A DNA stretch of 64,000 bases from Bog-756 sp963699055 (GCA_963699055.1 CAVOTA010000002.1:744001-808000), one strand, 5' to 3'; positions 1 to 9,525 are shown, counted from the stretch's first letter. The notes: generated from the letters alone by a model not told the origin. A program made the numbers and translations.

Positions 1-1532
1 GGAAGAACGGACAGTTCTCCGGCTCCTCGGTGATCGTCGGGATCGCCGGCCTGCGGGCCATCACCCGGGAGATCGACCTCCCCTACGTGCCCGACGACGA
101 GGTCGACAGTGCCGTCCGGTTCCAGTCGGAGGAGGTCATCCCCTTCCCTCCCGACCAGACGATCCTCTCGTCGCAGATCCTCGCCGACTACACCAACGAC
201 GAGGGTGCCAAGATGCGCCGGGTGCTCGTCGCCGCCGCGCACGTCGACCTCGTCAACGGCGTCATCGACGTGGTCGAGCGGGCCGGCCTGACCGTCGAGG
301 GCGTCGACCTCATCTCGTCCGCCCTGGTCCGGGCCATCGGCGGCGTCGGTGCGCCCGAGGGGGCGTCTTCCGACCAGCCCGAGGCGATCGTCTCGATCGG
401 CGCCGGCCTCACGGTGGTCGTCGTCCACCAGGGCGGTCGTCCGCAGTTCGTCCGCACCATCGGCTCCGGCGGCAACGCCACCACGGCCGCCATCTCCGCC
501 TCGCTCGACGTCCCGATCGTCGACGGGGAGACCCTCAAGTACCGGTTCGGCGTCGAGGACACGGCGCAGATCCAGGCGGCCCAGCGGATCGCCCAGCCGA
601 GCATGCTCGAACTGGTCGACGAGGTGCGCAACTCCATCCAGTACTTCGCCTCGCTCCCGGACCGGTTGCCGGTGTCGCGTGTGCTGGTCACGGGTGGCGG
701 CTCCGAGCTCTTCGGGCTCATCCCCATGCTCGAGGCGGCGGTGCGGATCCCGGTGACCACCGGGTCACCCCTGGTCCGGGTGGACGTGTCCAAGCTCGAC
801 CTGGCCCCGGAGCAGGCCGCCGAGGTGGGCCCCGTGCTGGCCTCGCCCATCGGACTGGCCCTGCCCGAGCCCGACAAGGCGGTCAAGAAGTTCAACCTGC
901 TGCCACCCGAGGTGGCCGCCAAGGCCCGCATGAAGCGGATCCAGGAGCGCACCCTCGTCGGCTCCGTCATCGTGCTGGCCCTGCTGATGCTGTTCGGGGG
1001 TTGGAAGTTCCTCCAGGTCCACAACGCCCAGAACAACGTGAACGAACTCCAGACGAGCATCGCCTCGCTCAACGCCCAGGTACCCAAGTACGACCTGGTG
1101 GTGGCGGCCAACGACGCCTACACGGCCGGCCTGGCCCGTCGGGAGTCGGTACTCAACTCGGCCGTGGACTGGCCGCTCGCCCTCAGCAGCCTGATCGCCA
1201 TCACGCCGCCGAACGCCGAGGTGCACGAGTTCTCGGGCATCCAGGGCACGGCGGCCACGGGCACCACGGCCACGACGACGGCACCGACGACGGCCACGTC
1301 GGCCACCGGGACCCAGTCGGCCGCCATCGGCACCATCAACCTCACCGTGAAGGGGCCCGGTCCCAGCCTGTCGATCTCGGAGGCCTGGATCAACGCCGTG
1401 TCCGGGTCCCACTACTTCGCCAACCCGCTGCAGGGGTCGACCACGGTGAACCCCGACTCCTCGATCACCTTCCCCTTCACCGTCTCGGTCACCCCGGCCG
1501 CCAGCCTCAGCAAGAATGCGAGCCTCAAATGA
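1..1532 (+). CDS. pilM: PilM-PilN fusion, type IV pilus assembly (5' end outside window)
   Basis: The frame is open to the first base, so the true start lies upstream; a GTG at 30 is probably internal because the residues before it read like ordinary PilM sequence. The visible N-terminal ~290 residues are an actin-fold PilM domain, with a glycine-rich VTGGGSEL turn near residue 230. At about residue 290 an FNLLPPE motif, the usual beginning of PilN, is followed by a membrane helix (about 312-332) and a coiled-coil stretch. In most bacteria PilM (cytoplasmic) and PilN (inner membrane) are separate proteins that bind through the PilN N-terminus; here they are one chain. A Thr/Ala-rich insert lies near residues 405-435. 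The stop overlaps the pilO start by ATGA, implying coupling. PilM and PilN assignments are confident. Confidence 0.88.
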   Translation, partial: KNGQFSGSSVIVGIAGLRAITREIDLPYVPDDEVDSAVRFQSEEVIPFPPDQTILSSQILADYTNDEGAKMRRVLVAAAHVDLVNGVIDVVERAGLTVEGVDLISSALVRAIGGVGAPEGASSDQPEAIVSIGAGLTVVVVHQGGRPQFVRTIGSGGNATTAAISASLDVPIVDGETLKYRFGVEDTAQIQAAQRIAQPSMLELVDEVRNSIQYFASLPDRLPVSRVLVTGGGSELFGLIPMLEAAVRIPVTTGSPLVRVDVSKLDLAPEQAAEVGPVLASPIGLALPEPDKAVKKFNLLPPEVAAKARMKRIQERTLVGSVIVLALLMLFGGWKFLQVHNAQNNVNELQTSIASLNAQVPKYDLVVAANDAYTAGLARRESVLNSAVDWPLALSSLIAITPPNAEVHEFSGIQGTAATGTTATTTAPTTATSATGTQSAAIGTINLTVKGPGPSLSISEAWINAVSGSHYFANPLQGSTTVNPDSSITFPFTVSVTPAASLSKNASLK

Positions 1533-2314
1533 ACAGCGTCCGCGAGTACCGCATGCCCCTGTTGATCGCCGGCGGCGCCCTGGTCGTCGCCATCATCCTG
1601 TGGGTCGCCCTGATCTCGCCGCAGAACTCGAAGCTCTCCGGCCTCCAGGCACAGAGCGTGACGCTCCAGGCGCAGGCGACCGCCCTGCAGGCCCGGCTCA
1701 CCTCGCTGGAGTCCGAAGGCCAGAAGCTCTCCACCAACTGCGCCGACCTGAAGAAGATCAGCACCCAGATCCCGTCGGTCCAGACGCCGACGGACATCGA
1801 CGCCGAGGAGTCGAGCTTCGAGAGCCAGTTCAACGACCTGGCCGGCGCCTCGGGCGTCGCCCTCGAGCAGTTCAGCGGATTCACCCCCGCCAGCGCCACG
1901 GCCGCGGCCACGACCACGCCCGTCGCCGGTGCCGCGGCGTCGCCCGCCGGCGTGACCGCCGTCCCGACCACCCTGACCGTCCAGGGGAACTACGGCCAGA
2001 TCACCTCGTTCATCAACGGCCTGGACAGCTTCCCCCGCCTCTTCGTCATCCAGAAGTTCGACCTGGCCTACGGAGCCGCCGCCACGGGGGCCTCGTCCGG
2101 ATCGTCGGGTTCCCAGACGACCGGCAGCCCGACCAGCTCGGCGGCACCCGCCGCCTCGGCGACCGGTCCCGCCCTGTGGGTCGGTGGCCAGCAGACGTCA
2201 CCGTCCGCCGGGCCCTACAACCTGCAGATCACCGGCTCGATCTACTACACGTCGACGCCGAACGCCCTGGCCGCCTGCTCCAAGGCGACGGCGGCCCAGT
2301 CCTCGTTCAAGTAG
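1529..2314 (+). CDS. pilO: PilO-like type IV pilus inner-membrane assembly protein
   Basis: This 261-residue protein has a short cytoplasmic N-terminus, one membrane helix (about residues 10-29) and a periplasmic coiled coil (about 35-75), followed by a ferredoxin-like region broken by two Ala/Thr/Ser-rich low-complexity inserts. That is the PilO plan: PilO pairs with PilN to form the alignment complex between the PilM-bound motor and the rest of the pilus machine. Order and size fit pilM-pilN-pilO. The start is fixed by the ATGA overlap at 1529-1532. No pilP or pilQ follows, as expected for a Gram-positive lacking an outer-membrane secretin. The next gene, on the other strand, is unrelated. 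Confidence 0.82.
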   Translation: MNSVREYRMPLLIAGGALVVAIILWVALISPQNSKLSGLQAQSVTLQAQATALQARLTSLESEGQKLSTNCADLKKISTQIPSVQTPTDIDAEESSFESQFNDLAGASGVALEQFSGFTPASATAAATTTPVAGAAASPAGVTAVPTTLTVQGNYGQITSFINGLDSFPRLFVIQKFDLAYGAAATGASSGSSGSQTTGSPTSSAAPAASATGPALWVGGQQTSPSAGPYNLQITGSIYYTSTPNALAACSKATAAQSSFK

Positions 2315-2375
2315 CGACTTCCGGGACGTTCCCGCTCGGCGCGACCGGACCCTCGGACCCCGCCGGACCGGACGC

Positions 2376-3773
2376 TCAGGCCCCGCTGATCTGCATGTCG
2401 CCCACGGCCAGGGTCTGACCGGCGGCGATCCCCGGCAGCCACTCGACGTCGGCGCCGACCGCCTCGAGCGACAGGAGCATGCGCTGCAGTGTCGACGCCA
2501 CGGTGATCTCGCGCACCGGCTCGGCCAGGCGCCCGTCGCGGATCATCAGTCCCTCGGCGCCCACCGAGAAGTCGCCGCTGATCGGGTTCACCCCCGAGTG
2601 CAGCCCGGTGAGGGACTGGACGAAGAGCCCCTCCCCCACCGCGGCCAGCACGCCGTCCTCGTCGTAGCCCTCGGGTCCGGGCGCCAGCGTCAGGGCCCGG
2701 CAACCCGGTCCGGGCGTGCCGGCGTACCCGCCGCGCACGGCCGAGCCGGTCGAGGCGACGCCGGCCCGCGACCCCGACACGGTGTCGTACAGGAATCCCC
2801 GCAGGACGCCGCCCTCGACGAGGGCGTTGCGCCGACAGGCCAGGCCCTCGGCGTCGTAGGCGGCCGCCCCGTAGGCCCGGGGGTCGGTGGGGTCGTCCAC
2901 CAGGGTGAGCCCCGGATGCCCGACCTGCTCGCCCACGCGCCCGGCGAAGAACGACCGGCCCTTGGCCACGGCCTCGCCCGACAGCGCCGAGGAGACGATG
3001 GAGAGTAGGGCGGTGGCCATCCGGCGGTCGAAGACCACGGTCGAGCGACCCGACGGGCCCTTGGTGGCGCCCAGCAGCCGGACGGCCCGGGTGACGGCGT
3101 CGACCAGCGCCCTGTCCGGGTCGAGTCCGTCGAAGCCCCGGGCCACGCTGAAGCCGCCGCCGGTCTGGCTGGCGTCGCCCTCGCCGGCGATGACGCTCAC
3201 CGACAGGTAGCCCGACGTCTTCCTGCTCGAGGAGCGGACACCGGTGGTCGACACCAGGGCCGACTCGGATGCCACGTCGCCGTAGTCGGCGGAGTCGACC
3301 TGGCGGATCCTCGGGTCCGCCGCCCGGGTGCGGGCCTCGAGGTCGAGGGCCAGCTCGATCTTGCGCGCCGTCGGCACGGCGGCCAGCCGGTCGTCCCACA
3401 GGTCGACCTCGACGGCCGCCACCCCGTCGGGCACGGCCAGGCGGACGTGCTCGTCGGCGGTGGCGAAGGCGGCGTTGTCCCGGGCCTCGTCCATGGTGCC
3501 GGTCAGCACCGACTCGTCGAGGGAGCCGGCCCATGCGAAGCCGAGCCGGTGGTCGGTGACCACCCGGATCCCGATGCCGGCCGAGGTCGCCGACGTGAAC
3601 GACTCGACCTCGCCCTCGTAGGCCCGGACCTCCGTCTCGGTCCCGCGGGCCACGTAGACCTCGACCTCCTCGCCCGACCGCGCCCAGCCGGCCACCCGCT
3701 CGGCCAGCGCCAGGAGCTCGTCGGTCCCGCCCGCGGTGCCTCCCGTCCGCGTCTCCTCGGTGGTGGCGCTCAT
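2376..3773 (-). CDS. pmbA: PmbA/TldE, partner subunit of the TldD/E metalloprotease
   Basis: The 465-residue product matches the length and fold of PmbA (TldE), the non-catalytic half of the heterodimeric TldD/TldE protease that cuts unfolded or modified peptides and is used in some species to mature peptide natural products or antitoxins. The C-terminal half has the family's Gly-rich segments (for example GLDPDRALVDAVTRAVRLLG near 240). It lacks the HExxxH motif, as expected for this subunit. The ATG at 3773 overlaps the tldD stop by ATGA, so the pair is translationally coupled with tldD first. A longer open frame upstream is antisense to nothing useful and reads through tldD in another frame. 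Confidence 0.9.
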   Translation of the reverse strand: MSATTEETRTGGTAGGTDELLALAERVAGWARSGEEVEVYVARGTETEVRAYEGEVESFTSATSAGIGIRVVTDHRLGFAWAGSLDESVLTGTMDEARDNAAFATADEHVRLAVPDGVAAVEVDLWDDRLAAVPTARKIELALDLEARTRAADPRIRQVDSADYGDVASESALVSTTGVRSSSRKTSGYLSVSVIAGEGDASQTGGGFSVARGFDGLDPDRALVDAVTRAVRLLGATKGPSGRSTVVFDRRMATALLSIVSSALSGEAVAKGRSFFAGRVGEQVGHPGLTLVDDPTDPRAYGAAAYDAEGLACRRNALVEGGVLRGFLYDTVSGSRAGVASTGSAVRGGYAGTPGPGCRALTLAPGPEGYDEDGVLAAVGEGLFVQSLTGLHSGVNPISGDFSVGAEGLMIRDGRLAEPVREITVASTLQRMLLSLEAVGADVEWLPGIAAGQTLAVGDMQISGA

Positions 3774-5158
3774 TCGGCCGTCCCCCCGATGGTCACGCCG
3801 GTCAGGCGCATGGTGGCCTGGCCGCACCCGACGGGCACGCTCTGCCCGTCCTTGCCGCACGTCCCCGGTGTCATGGAGAAGTCCGAGGCCACGGCGTCGA
3901 TACGCTTCAGGATCTCGGGTCCGTTCCCGATCAGGTTGGCGTCGCGCAGGGGCTCGGTGATCACGCCGTCCTCGATCAGGTAGGCCATCGTCGTGCCGAA
4001 GACGAAGTCCCCGGTGGCCGTGTTCACCTGACCGCCGCCGAGCTTGGCCACGTAGACGCCACGCCGGGTCTGGGCGACGATCTCGTCGGCGTCGGCGTCG
4101 CCGGGCAGGAGGAAGGTGTTGGTCATCCGGACCATGGGCAGGTCCCGGTAGGACTGGCGCCGGCCGTTGCCCGACGACACCCGCCCCTCCTTCCGGGCCC
4201 GCAGGTAGTCCCACAGGTAGTCGGTGAGCACGCCGTCCTGGATCAGCACGTTGCGCTGGGCCGGCCGTCCCTCGTCGTCGACGCCGAACGTGCCCCACTC
4301 CGACCCGACCGTGCCGTCGTCCACCAGGGTCACCAGCGGGCTGGCCACCAGCTGGCCGACCTTGCCGGTGTACACCGAGGCGTCCTTGACCACGTGGTCC
4401 GCCTCGAGTCCGTGCCCGCACGCCTCGTGGAAGAGGATGCCCCCGCTGCCCCCGGCCAGCACCACCGGCAGCTCGCCGGACGGGGCCGGGCGGGCCGACA
4501 GCTTGGCCAGCGCCTGTGACGCCGCCGTGCGGGCCAGCTCCTCCACCGAGATCTCGTCGAACAGCTCGAATCCGAGCGTGCGGGCCGCCGTCTCGTACCC
4601 GGTCTGCATCCCCGTGTCGCCCAGGGCCACGCACGACACCGAGAACCGGGTCCGGGCCTGGTCGTCGCCGCCCAGGAGGCCGTCCGAGTTGGCGATCAGG
4701 ACCCGACGGGTCGAGGTCCCGAACCCGGCCTGGACCTGGGAGATCCCCGCCCCCGAGGCCCGGGCGGCCTCGTCGGCCCGGGTGAGCAGCTCCAGGGCGT
4801 CCGCCTTGGACCCGGTGGCGGGGGCCGGACGGTCGCCCCGTGAGGACGTGCCCCCGGGTGCGCCCAGCGCCACGGTCCGGGTGCCCCCGCCCCCGCCGCG
4901 GGCCACGGCCGAGGCGGCCTCGGCGGCCCGCAGCAGGCCATGTTCGCTCAGGTCGGCGGTGTGGGCGAACCCCGTCGTCTCGCCCGAGACGACCCGGATG
5001 CCCGCCCCCCGCTCCCGACCGGACGCCAGCTCCTCGACCCGCGTGTCGTCGAGCAGGGCCGACGAATTGGAGCGGTCCTCGGCGAACACCTCGGCGAAGT
5101 CGCCGCCGTTGCGCAGCGCCTCCGACAGCACCCGTTCCAGCACGGGGGTTTCGATCAC
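3770..5158 (-). CDS. tldD: TldD zinc metalloprotease
   Basis: A 462-residue TldD. The zinc site is visible as HEACGHGLEADH (HExxxH type) near residue 240, embedded in the usual GGSGGILFHEACGHG context, with GTFGVDDEGRPAQ downstream. It should form the catalytic subunit with PmbA. It starts at GTG 5158, preceded by a strong GAGGAGG ribosome site five bases upstream, which decides the start. It is divergent from the thioesterase gene, with about 70 bp between starts. No candidate substrate peptide gene was recognised nearby, so whether it works on a modified peptide or in general peptide turnover is open. Confidence 0.92.
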   Translation of the reverse strand: MIETPVLERVLSEALRNGGDFAEVFAEDRSNSSALLDDTRVEELASGRERGAGIRVVSGETTGFAHTADLSEHGLLRAAEAASAVARGGGGGTRTVALGAPGGTSSRGDRPAPATGSKADALELLTRADEAARASGAGISQVQAGFGTSTRRVLIANSDGLLGGDDQARTRFSVSCVALGDTGMQTGYETAARTLGFELFDEISVEELARTAASQALAKLSARPAPSGELPVVLAGGSGGILFHEACGHGLEADHVVKDASVYTGKVGQLVASPLVTLVDDGTVGSEWGTFGVDDEGRPAQRNVLIQDGVLTDYLWDYLRARKEGRVSSGNGRRQSYRDLPMVRMTNTFLLPGDADADEIVAQTRRGVYVAKLGGGQVNTATGDFVFGTTMAYLIEDGVITEPLRDANLIGNGPEILKRIDAVASDFSMTPGTCGKDGQSVPVGCGQATMRLTGVTIGGTAE

Positions 5159-5218
5159 AACGGCCTCCTCGCTCGCAACTGCCGCAGCGCCCGGTGGCCG
5201 ACGTCAGTATCCGTCGCG

Positions 5219-5224
5219 TATCGT
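5219..5224 (+). promoter_or_regulatory. -10 box TATCGT of a leaderless promoter
   Basis: TATCGT ends seven bases before the GTG at 5231, so transcription would begin at or next to the start codon. There is no ribosome site between them. The same geometry recurs at several genes in this window. Confidence 0.5.
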
Positions 5225-5230
5225 ACCGGG

Positions 5231-5608
5231 GTGGCTCCCCTCACCGGTCTCTCCGCCCGCATCGAGCTCGAGGTCACGGGGGACGACACCGCCGAGGCGC
5301 TCCGGACCGGCACCGTGCCCGTGCTCGCCACCCCCCGGCTCATCGCCCTGTGCGAGGAGGCGAGCTGCCTGGCCCTCGAGGGCCACCTCCCCGGGAACGG
5401 CACGTCGGTGGCCAAGCGGCTCCAGTTCGACCACCTGGTGCCGGTCGGCGTCGGTGCCACCGTGTGGGCCGAGGCCACGCTCGACCGCATCGAGGGGCGG
5501 CGCCTGGTGTTCACCCTTTCGGTGTCCGAGGGTGGCGGGCTGGTCGCCGCCGGCAAGCTGGTGCGGGTCGTCGTGGACCGGGACGCCTTCCTTGCCAACG
5601 TCCGCTGA
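5231..5608 (+). CDS. FlK-like (hotdog-fold) thioesterase
   Basis: A 125-residue single-domain hotdog protein resembling fluoroacetyl-CoA thioesterase FlK and its many relatives. The pattern is TPRLIALCEEAS in the long helix (with a likely catalytic Glu) followed by FDHLVPV (His) and a C-terminal strand pair ending in VRVVVDRDAF. Relatives hydrolyse acyl-CoA thioesters; the substrate cannot be read from sequence, and true fluoroacetate resistance is unlikely. The GTG start at 5231 is chosen because upstream in-frame sequence is antisense to tldD and the -10 box at 5219-5224 points to a leaderless start. Confidence 0.75.
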   Translation: MAPLTGLSARIELEVTGDDTAEALRTGTVPVLATPRLIALCEEASCLALEGHLPGNGTSVAKRLQFDHLVPVGVGATVWAEATLDRIEGRRLVFTLSVSEGGGLVAAGKLVRVVVDRDAFLANVR

Positions 5609-5686
5609 CCCTCCCGTCGGCCGTCCGGGACCGCCCTGTCCCGTGGTCGTCGCTGGTAGCCTGACCGGCGAAGGCCACCCGCTGAC

Positions 5687-7723
5687 ATGATCCTCGAACA
5701 CATCGACAGTCCCGCCGATCTCCGTGCGCTGACCCCCGACGAGTTGGACGTACTGTCGCGGGAGATCCGGGAGTTCATCGTCGACGCCGTCACCCACACC
5801 GGTGGTCACCTCGGCTCCAACCTCGGCGTCGTCGAGCTCACGCTGGCCCTGCACCGCACGTTCGACTCGCCCCGCGACCTGCTTCTGTGGGACACGGGCC
5901 ACCAGGCCTACGTGCACAAGCTGGTGACCGGGCGCCGTGACCAGTTCAGCCACCTCCGCCAGGAGGACGGGCTCTCCGGCTACCCGAGCCGCACCGAGTC
6001 GGAGCACGACTGGATCGAGAACAGCCACGCCTCGACCGTCCTCAGCTACGCCTACGGGATGGCCACCGCCATGGAGCTGCAGGGCAGCGACCGCCGGGTG
6101 GTGGCCGTCATCGGCGACGGGGCGCTCACCGGGGGGATGGCCTACGAGGCCCTCAACAACCTGGGTCATTCCGGCAAACGGGTGGTCGTCGTCCTCAACG
6201 ACAACGGTCGCTCCTATGCGCCCACGGTGTCGCAGCTCTCGCTGAGCCTCACCCACCTCCGCCTCAGCCCGGCCTACGTCCAGGCCCGCCAGCGCCTCCG
6301 GTCCATCCTCCGCGACCTGCCCGGCGTGGGCGAGCTGGCCTACTCGGGCATCCACGGCCTGACCAGCGCCGTGCGCGAGGTCGTGACCCCCCACACCTTC
6401 TTCGAGGCACTGGGCATCCGCTACGTGGGCCCCATCGACGGCCACGACATCGCCGGACTCGAGCAGGCCCTGTCCAACGCCGCCGAATGGCCGGGCCCGA
6501 TCGTGGTGCACGTGATGACCCAGAAGGGTCGTGGGTATGCGCCGGCCGAGGAGGACGACGTCCAGCGCCTCCACGACGTCAAGGTCCGGGCGCCCGAGAC
6601 GGTGGCCCCCGGGGGCCCCGGGGGCGGACCGGGGGCTCCCGCGGTGCTGCAGAACGCCTCGCTGTCGGTGGGCGGCGCCGACCTCGCCCCCGATCTCCCG
6701 GCGACCACGTACACCCACGCCTTCACCCGGGCCCTGCTGATCCACGCCGAGGCCGATCCGCGGATCGTGGCCATCACCGCCGCCATGCCGGGTCCCACGG
6801 GTCTGCTGCCCTTCGAGGCGCGCCACCCCGACCGGTTCGTCGACGTGGGCATCGCCGAGCAGCACGCCGTGACGGCGGCGGCCGGCATGGCCATGACCGG
6901 CCTGCGGCCCGTCGTCGCCGTCTACTCGACGTTCTTCTCCCGCTCGTTCGACCAGGCCAACCTCGACGTCGGCCTCCACAAGCTGCCGGTCGTCCTGGTG
7001 CTCGACCGGGCCGGCATCACCGGCGACGACGGCCCGAGCCACCACGGTGTGCTCGACATGGCCCTGTGCCTGTCCATCCCGGGGATGACCGTGTTCGCCC
7101 CGTCGTCGGCACCCGAGGTCGAGGCCATGCTCGCCACCGCCCTGACCCTCGACGGCCCGTCGGTCATCCGGTTCCCGAAGACACCGGCCCCGGCCGTGGC
7201 CCCCGGGTGCGAGGGCTCCGGACTCGAGGCCCGCCGGGTGCGCCAGGGCGACGGTTCGGTGTGCATCCTCGCCGTGGGCAAGATGCTGGGTGCCGCCGAG
7301 GCGGCGGCCCGGCGCCTGTCCGAGGAGGGTATCGACGTCACGGTGTGGGACCCGCGGGTGGTCTCCCTCCCCGACCCGGCCATGCTGGCCGACGCCGGGA
7401 ATCACGCCCTGGTGGTCACCGTCGAGGACGGCGTGCGCCACGGTGGGGCGGGGATGTTCCTGGCCGACGCGCTCCGGTCCAGCCTCCCGATGGGCACCTG
7501 CCCGCCGGTGGTGACCAAGGGCGTGCCCCGCAGCTTCCTGGCCCAGGGGCGCCCCGATCGCATCCTGGCCCGACTCGGGCTCGACGAGGACGGCATCGTC
7601 CGCAGCGTCCGGGAGAGCCTGGCCGAGCTCCAGCACCCGTCCGAGCTGCGCACACCGGTCGAGCCGGGCCGCGACCGACCGGGTCCGCTGTCCGGCGGCC
7701 GCACCGGCGACCTGTCGGACTGA
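5687..7723 (+). CDS. dxs: 1-deoxy-D-xylulose-5-phosphate synthase
   Basis: A 678-residue, full-length DXS, the thiamine-diphosphate enzyme joining pyruvate and glyceraldehyde 3-phosphate in the first step of the MEP isoprenoid pathway. The TPP-binding GDGALTGGM motif is near residue 143 with the downstream NDN; the catalytic Glu lies in VDVGIAEQHAVTAAAG near 390; the transketolase C-domain closes the protein. The last ~35 residues are a Pro/Arg/Gly-rich tail with no counterpart in typical DXS. A TAGCCT box (5657-5662) suggests a promoter with a short leader. No other MEP gene is adjacent. Confidence 0.95.
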   Translation: MILEHIDSPADLRALTPDELDVLSREIREFIVDAVTHTGGHLGSNLGVVELTLALHRTFDSPRDLLLWDTGHQAYVHKLVTGRRDQFSHLRQEDGLSGYPSRTESEHDWIENSHASTVLSYAYGMATAMELQGSDRRVVAVIGDGALTGGMAYEALNNLGHSGKRVVVVLNDNGRSYAPTVSQLSLSLTHLRLSPAYVQARQRLRSILRDLPGVGELAYSGIHGLTSAVREVVTPHTFFEALGIRYVGPIDGHDIAGLEQALSNAAEWPGPIVVHVMTQKGRGYAPAEEDDVQRLHDVKVRAPETVAPGGPGGGPGAPAVLQNASLSVGGADLAPDLPATTYTHAFTRALLIHAEADPRIVAITAAMPGPTGLLPFEARHPDRFVDVGIAEQHAVTAAAGMAMTGLRPVVAVYSTFFSRSFDQANLDVGLHKLPVVLVLDRAGITGDDGPSHHGVLDMALCLSIPGMTVFAPSSAPEVEAMLATALTLDGPSVIRFPKTPAPAVAPGCEGSGLEARRVRQGDGSVCILAVGKMLGAAEAAARRLSEEGIDVTVWDPRVVSLPDPAMLADAGNHALVVTVEDGVRHGGAGMFLADALRSSLPMGTCPPVVTKGVPRSFLAQGRPDRILARLGLDEDGIVRSVRESLAELQHPSELRTPVEPGRDRPGPLSGGRTGDLSD

Positions 7724-7853
7724 GACCGGGCGTCCGGCAGGAGGGGCACCGGGCCCGCCGCGCCCACGCTTCGGCCCGACGGCAGGAGCCACCCTGGCCG
7801 GGCACCTGCCGCGGCGGCCCGCCCGGCCCGGACACGACGCCCCTTGCGGGAAC

Positions 7854-7871
7854 AGAAACCTGTTCTACTAT
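7854..7871 (+). promoter_or_regulatory. KstR-like operator overlapping a leaderless -10 box
   Basis: AGAAACCTGTTCTA (7854-7867) matches the mycobacterial KstR pattern TnnAACnnGTTnnA at seven of eight fixed bases. It overlaps the TACTAT -10 box (7866-7871), which ends seven bases before the ATG at 7879, an ideal position for repression. A wider inverted repeat GAACAG/CTGTTC (7850-7865) covers the same DNA, so another TetR-type regulator could also fit. Confidence 0.5.
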
Positions 7872-7878
7872 CTGCGCG

Positions 7879-9525
7879 ATGACTACCTTCAACCTGGCCG
7901 ACATGTTCGAGGCCTCGGTCGACGCCTACGGGGACCGTGAGTACCTGGTGGCCGCCGGCGAGCGCCGCACCTACGCCCAGATGGAGGAGCGGGCCAACCG
8001 CCTGGCCCACTTCCTGGCCGCCCACGGCGTCGGCCCCGGCGACCACGTCGGCATCTACGCCCTCAACAGCGTCGAGTGGGTCGAGACCGCATGGGCCGTG
8101 TTCAAGCTCCGTGCCGTGTGGATCAACATCAACTACCGCTACGTCGAGGAGGAGCTCCGCTACCTCTTCGCCAACGCCGACCTCGTGGCGCTGGTCCACC
8201 AGGCCGAGTACGCCCCCCACGTGGCGGCGCTGCTCCCGGGCCTCCCGGACCTGCAGCTGGTCGTCGGCATCGACGACGGGTCGGGTGTCCCGCTGGGCGA
8301 GGGCACCGTCCCCTACGAGGAGGCGCTGGCGTCGGGCTCACCCGAGCGCGACTTCGCCCCCCGGTCGGGTGACGACTACTACATCCTCTATACCGGTGGC
8401 ACGACCGGCATGCCCAAGGGCGTGGTGTGGCGCCACGAGGACGTCTTCTACGCGCTCGGAGGCGGCGTCGACCCGACCACCAACACGCGGGTGCAGGCCC
8501 CCGAGGAGATGGTCGAGAAGGGCCGGGGCGGCCAGCTCACCCTGTTGCCCATCGCCCCGCTCATGCACGGCGCCACCCAGTGGTGCATCATGGGCCAGAG
8601 CTTCGTGGGCAACCGGACCATCCTGGTGCCGAAGTTCGAACCCCACGAGGTCTGGCGCCTGATCGAGGCGGAGAAGGCCAACTCGATGATGATCACCGGC
8701 GACGCCATGGGCAAGCCGCTGATCGAGGTGCTCGACGAGCCCGGCGTCTCCTACGACCTGTCGTCGCTCCTGGCCGTGACCTCGTCGGCCGCCCTGTTCA
8801 GCGCCCCGGTGAAGGACGAGTTCTTCCGGCACCTGCCCGACATCGTCATCGTGGACGCCATCGGCTCGTCGGAGTCGGGCAACAACGGCATGGCCACCAT
8901 GACCAAGGGCGGGACGGCCATGAAGAGCGGTCCGACGGTGAGCGTGCTGGGCGACACCGTGGTGTTCGACGAGGACCTGCAGCCGGTGGTGCCGGGGTCG
9001 GGGACCATCGGCAAGATCGCCCGCACCGGGGACATCCCGGTCGGCTACTACAACGATCCGGCCAAGACGGCCGAGGTCTTCATCCACGTCGACGGCGTCC
9101 GCTACGTGATGCCCGGCGACTTCGCCACCGTCGAGGAGGACGGCAACATCACCCTCCTCGGACGGGGATCGGTGTCGATCAATTCCGGTGGCGAGAAGAT
9201 CTTCCCCGAGGAGGTCGAGTCCGCCGTCCGGTCCCATCCGGACGTGCTCGACGCCATCGTCGTCGGGGCGCCGGACGACCGCTGGGGTCAGCGGGTCGCC
9301 GCCATCATCCAACCCCGTGGTGAGCGGGTCCCCTCGCTCGACGACATCCAGGTCTACTGCCGCGACCACATCGCCGGCTACAAGGTCCCGCGCCAGCTCC
9401 ACGTCGTCGGACGCATCGAGCGCTCCCCCAGCGGAAAGCCCGACTACCGCTGGGCCGCCGGCATCGTCGCCGAGGTCCCCGAGGAGCACGACGCCGGAGG
9501 CGACCGGACCGCGTCCGGTTCGTGA
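7879..9525 (+). CDS. Acyl-CoA synthetase (FadD-type, AMP-forming)
   Basis: A 548-residue ANL-superfamily ligase. The ATP/AMP-binding P-loop YILYTGGTTGMPKG is near residue 171, followed by the hinge region and a C-terminal Lys-containing segment (SPSGKPDYRW near 520). It would activate a carboxylic acid, probably a lipid or steroid side-chain acid given the company, to its CoA thioester. The ending, without an HxxxxP peroxisome-like tail but with a 25-residue acidic/polar extension, is unremarkable. The start at ATG 7879 is supported by the leaderless promoter; the long upstream open frame is a shadow of dxs. Size and motif layout recall mycobacterial FadD19-class enzymes, but the substrate is not determinable. 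Confidence 0.85.
   Translation: MTTFNLADMFEASVDAYGDREYLVAAGERRTYAQMEERANRLAHFLAAHGVGPGDHVGIYALNSVEWVETAWAVFKLRAVWININYRYVEEELRYLFANADLVALVHQAEYAPHVAALLPGLPDLQLVVGIDDGSGVPLGEGTVPYEEALASGSPERDFAPRSGDDYYILYTGGTTGMPKGVVWRHEDVFYALGGGVDPTTNTRVQAPEEMVEKGRGGQLTLLPIAPLMHGATQWCIMGQSFVGNRTILVPKFEPHEVWRLIEAEKANSMMITGDAMGKPLIEVLDEPGVSYDLSSLLAVTSSAALFSAPVKDEFFRHLPDIVIVDAIGSSESGNNGMATMTKGGTAMKSGPTVSVLGDTVVFDEDLQPVVPGSGTIGKIARTGDIPVGYYNDPAKTAEVFIHVDGVRYVMPGDFATVEEDGNITLLGRGSVSINSGGEKIFPEEVESAVRSHPDVLDAIVVGAPDDRWGQRVAAIIQPRGERVPSLDDIQVYCRDHIAGYKVPRQLHVVGRIERSPSGKPDYRWAAGIVAEVPEEHDAGGDRTASGS

Noticed and set aside
188..1111. Long open frame on the minus strand through pilM
   Set aside because: Ser/Arg/Thr-rich shadow of the real gene; GC-rich codon use opens antisense frames across the whole window.
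5231..5608. Specific fluoroacetyl-CoA thioesterase
   Set aside because: Only the general hotdog pattern is visible; FlK substrate specificity cannot be claimed.
7850..7865. SOS box from GAACAG and CTGTTC
   Set aside because: The LexA pattern needs GAAC-N4-GTTC; here the spacing is eight, so the KstR-like reading is preferred.
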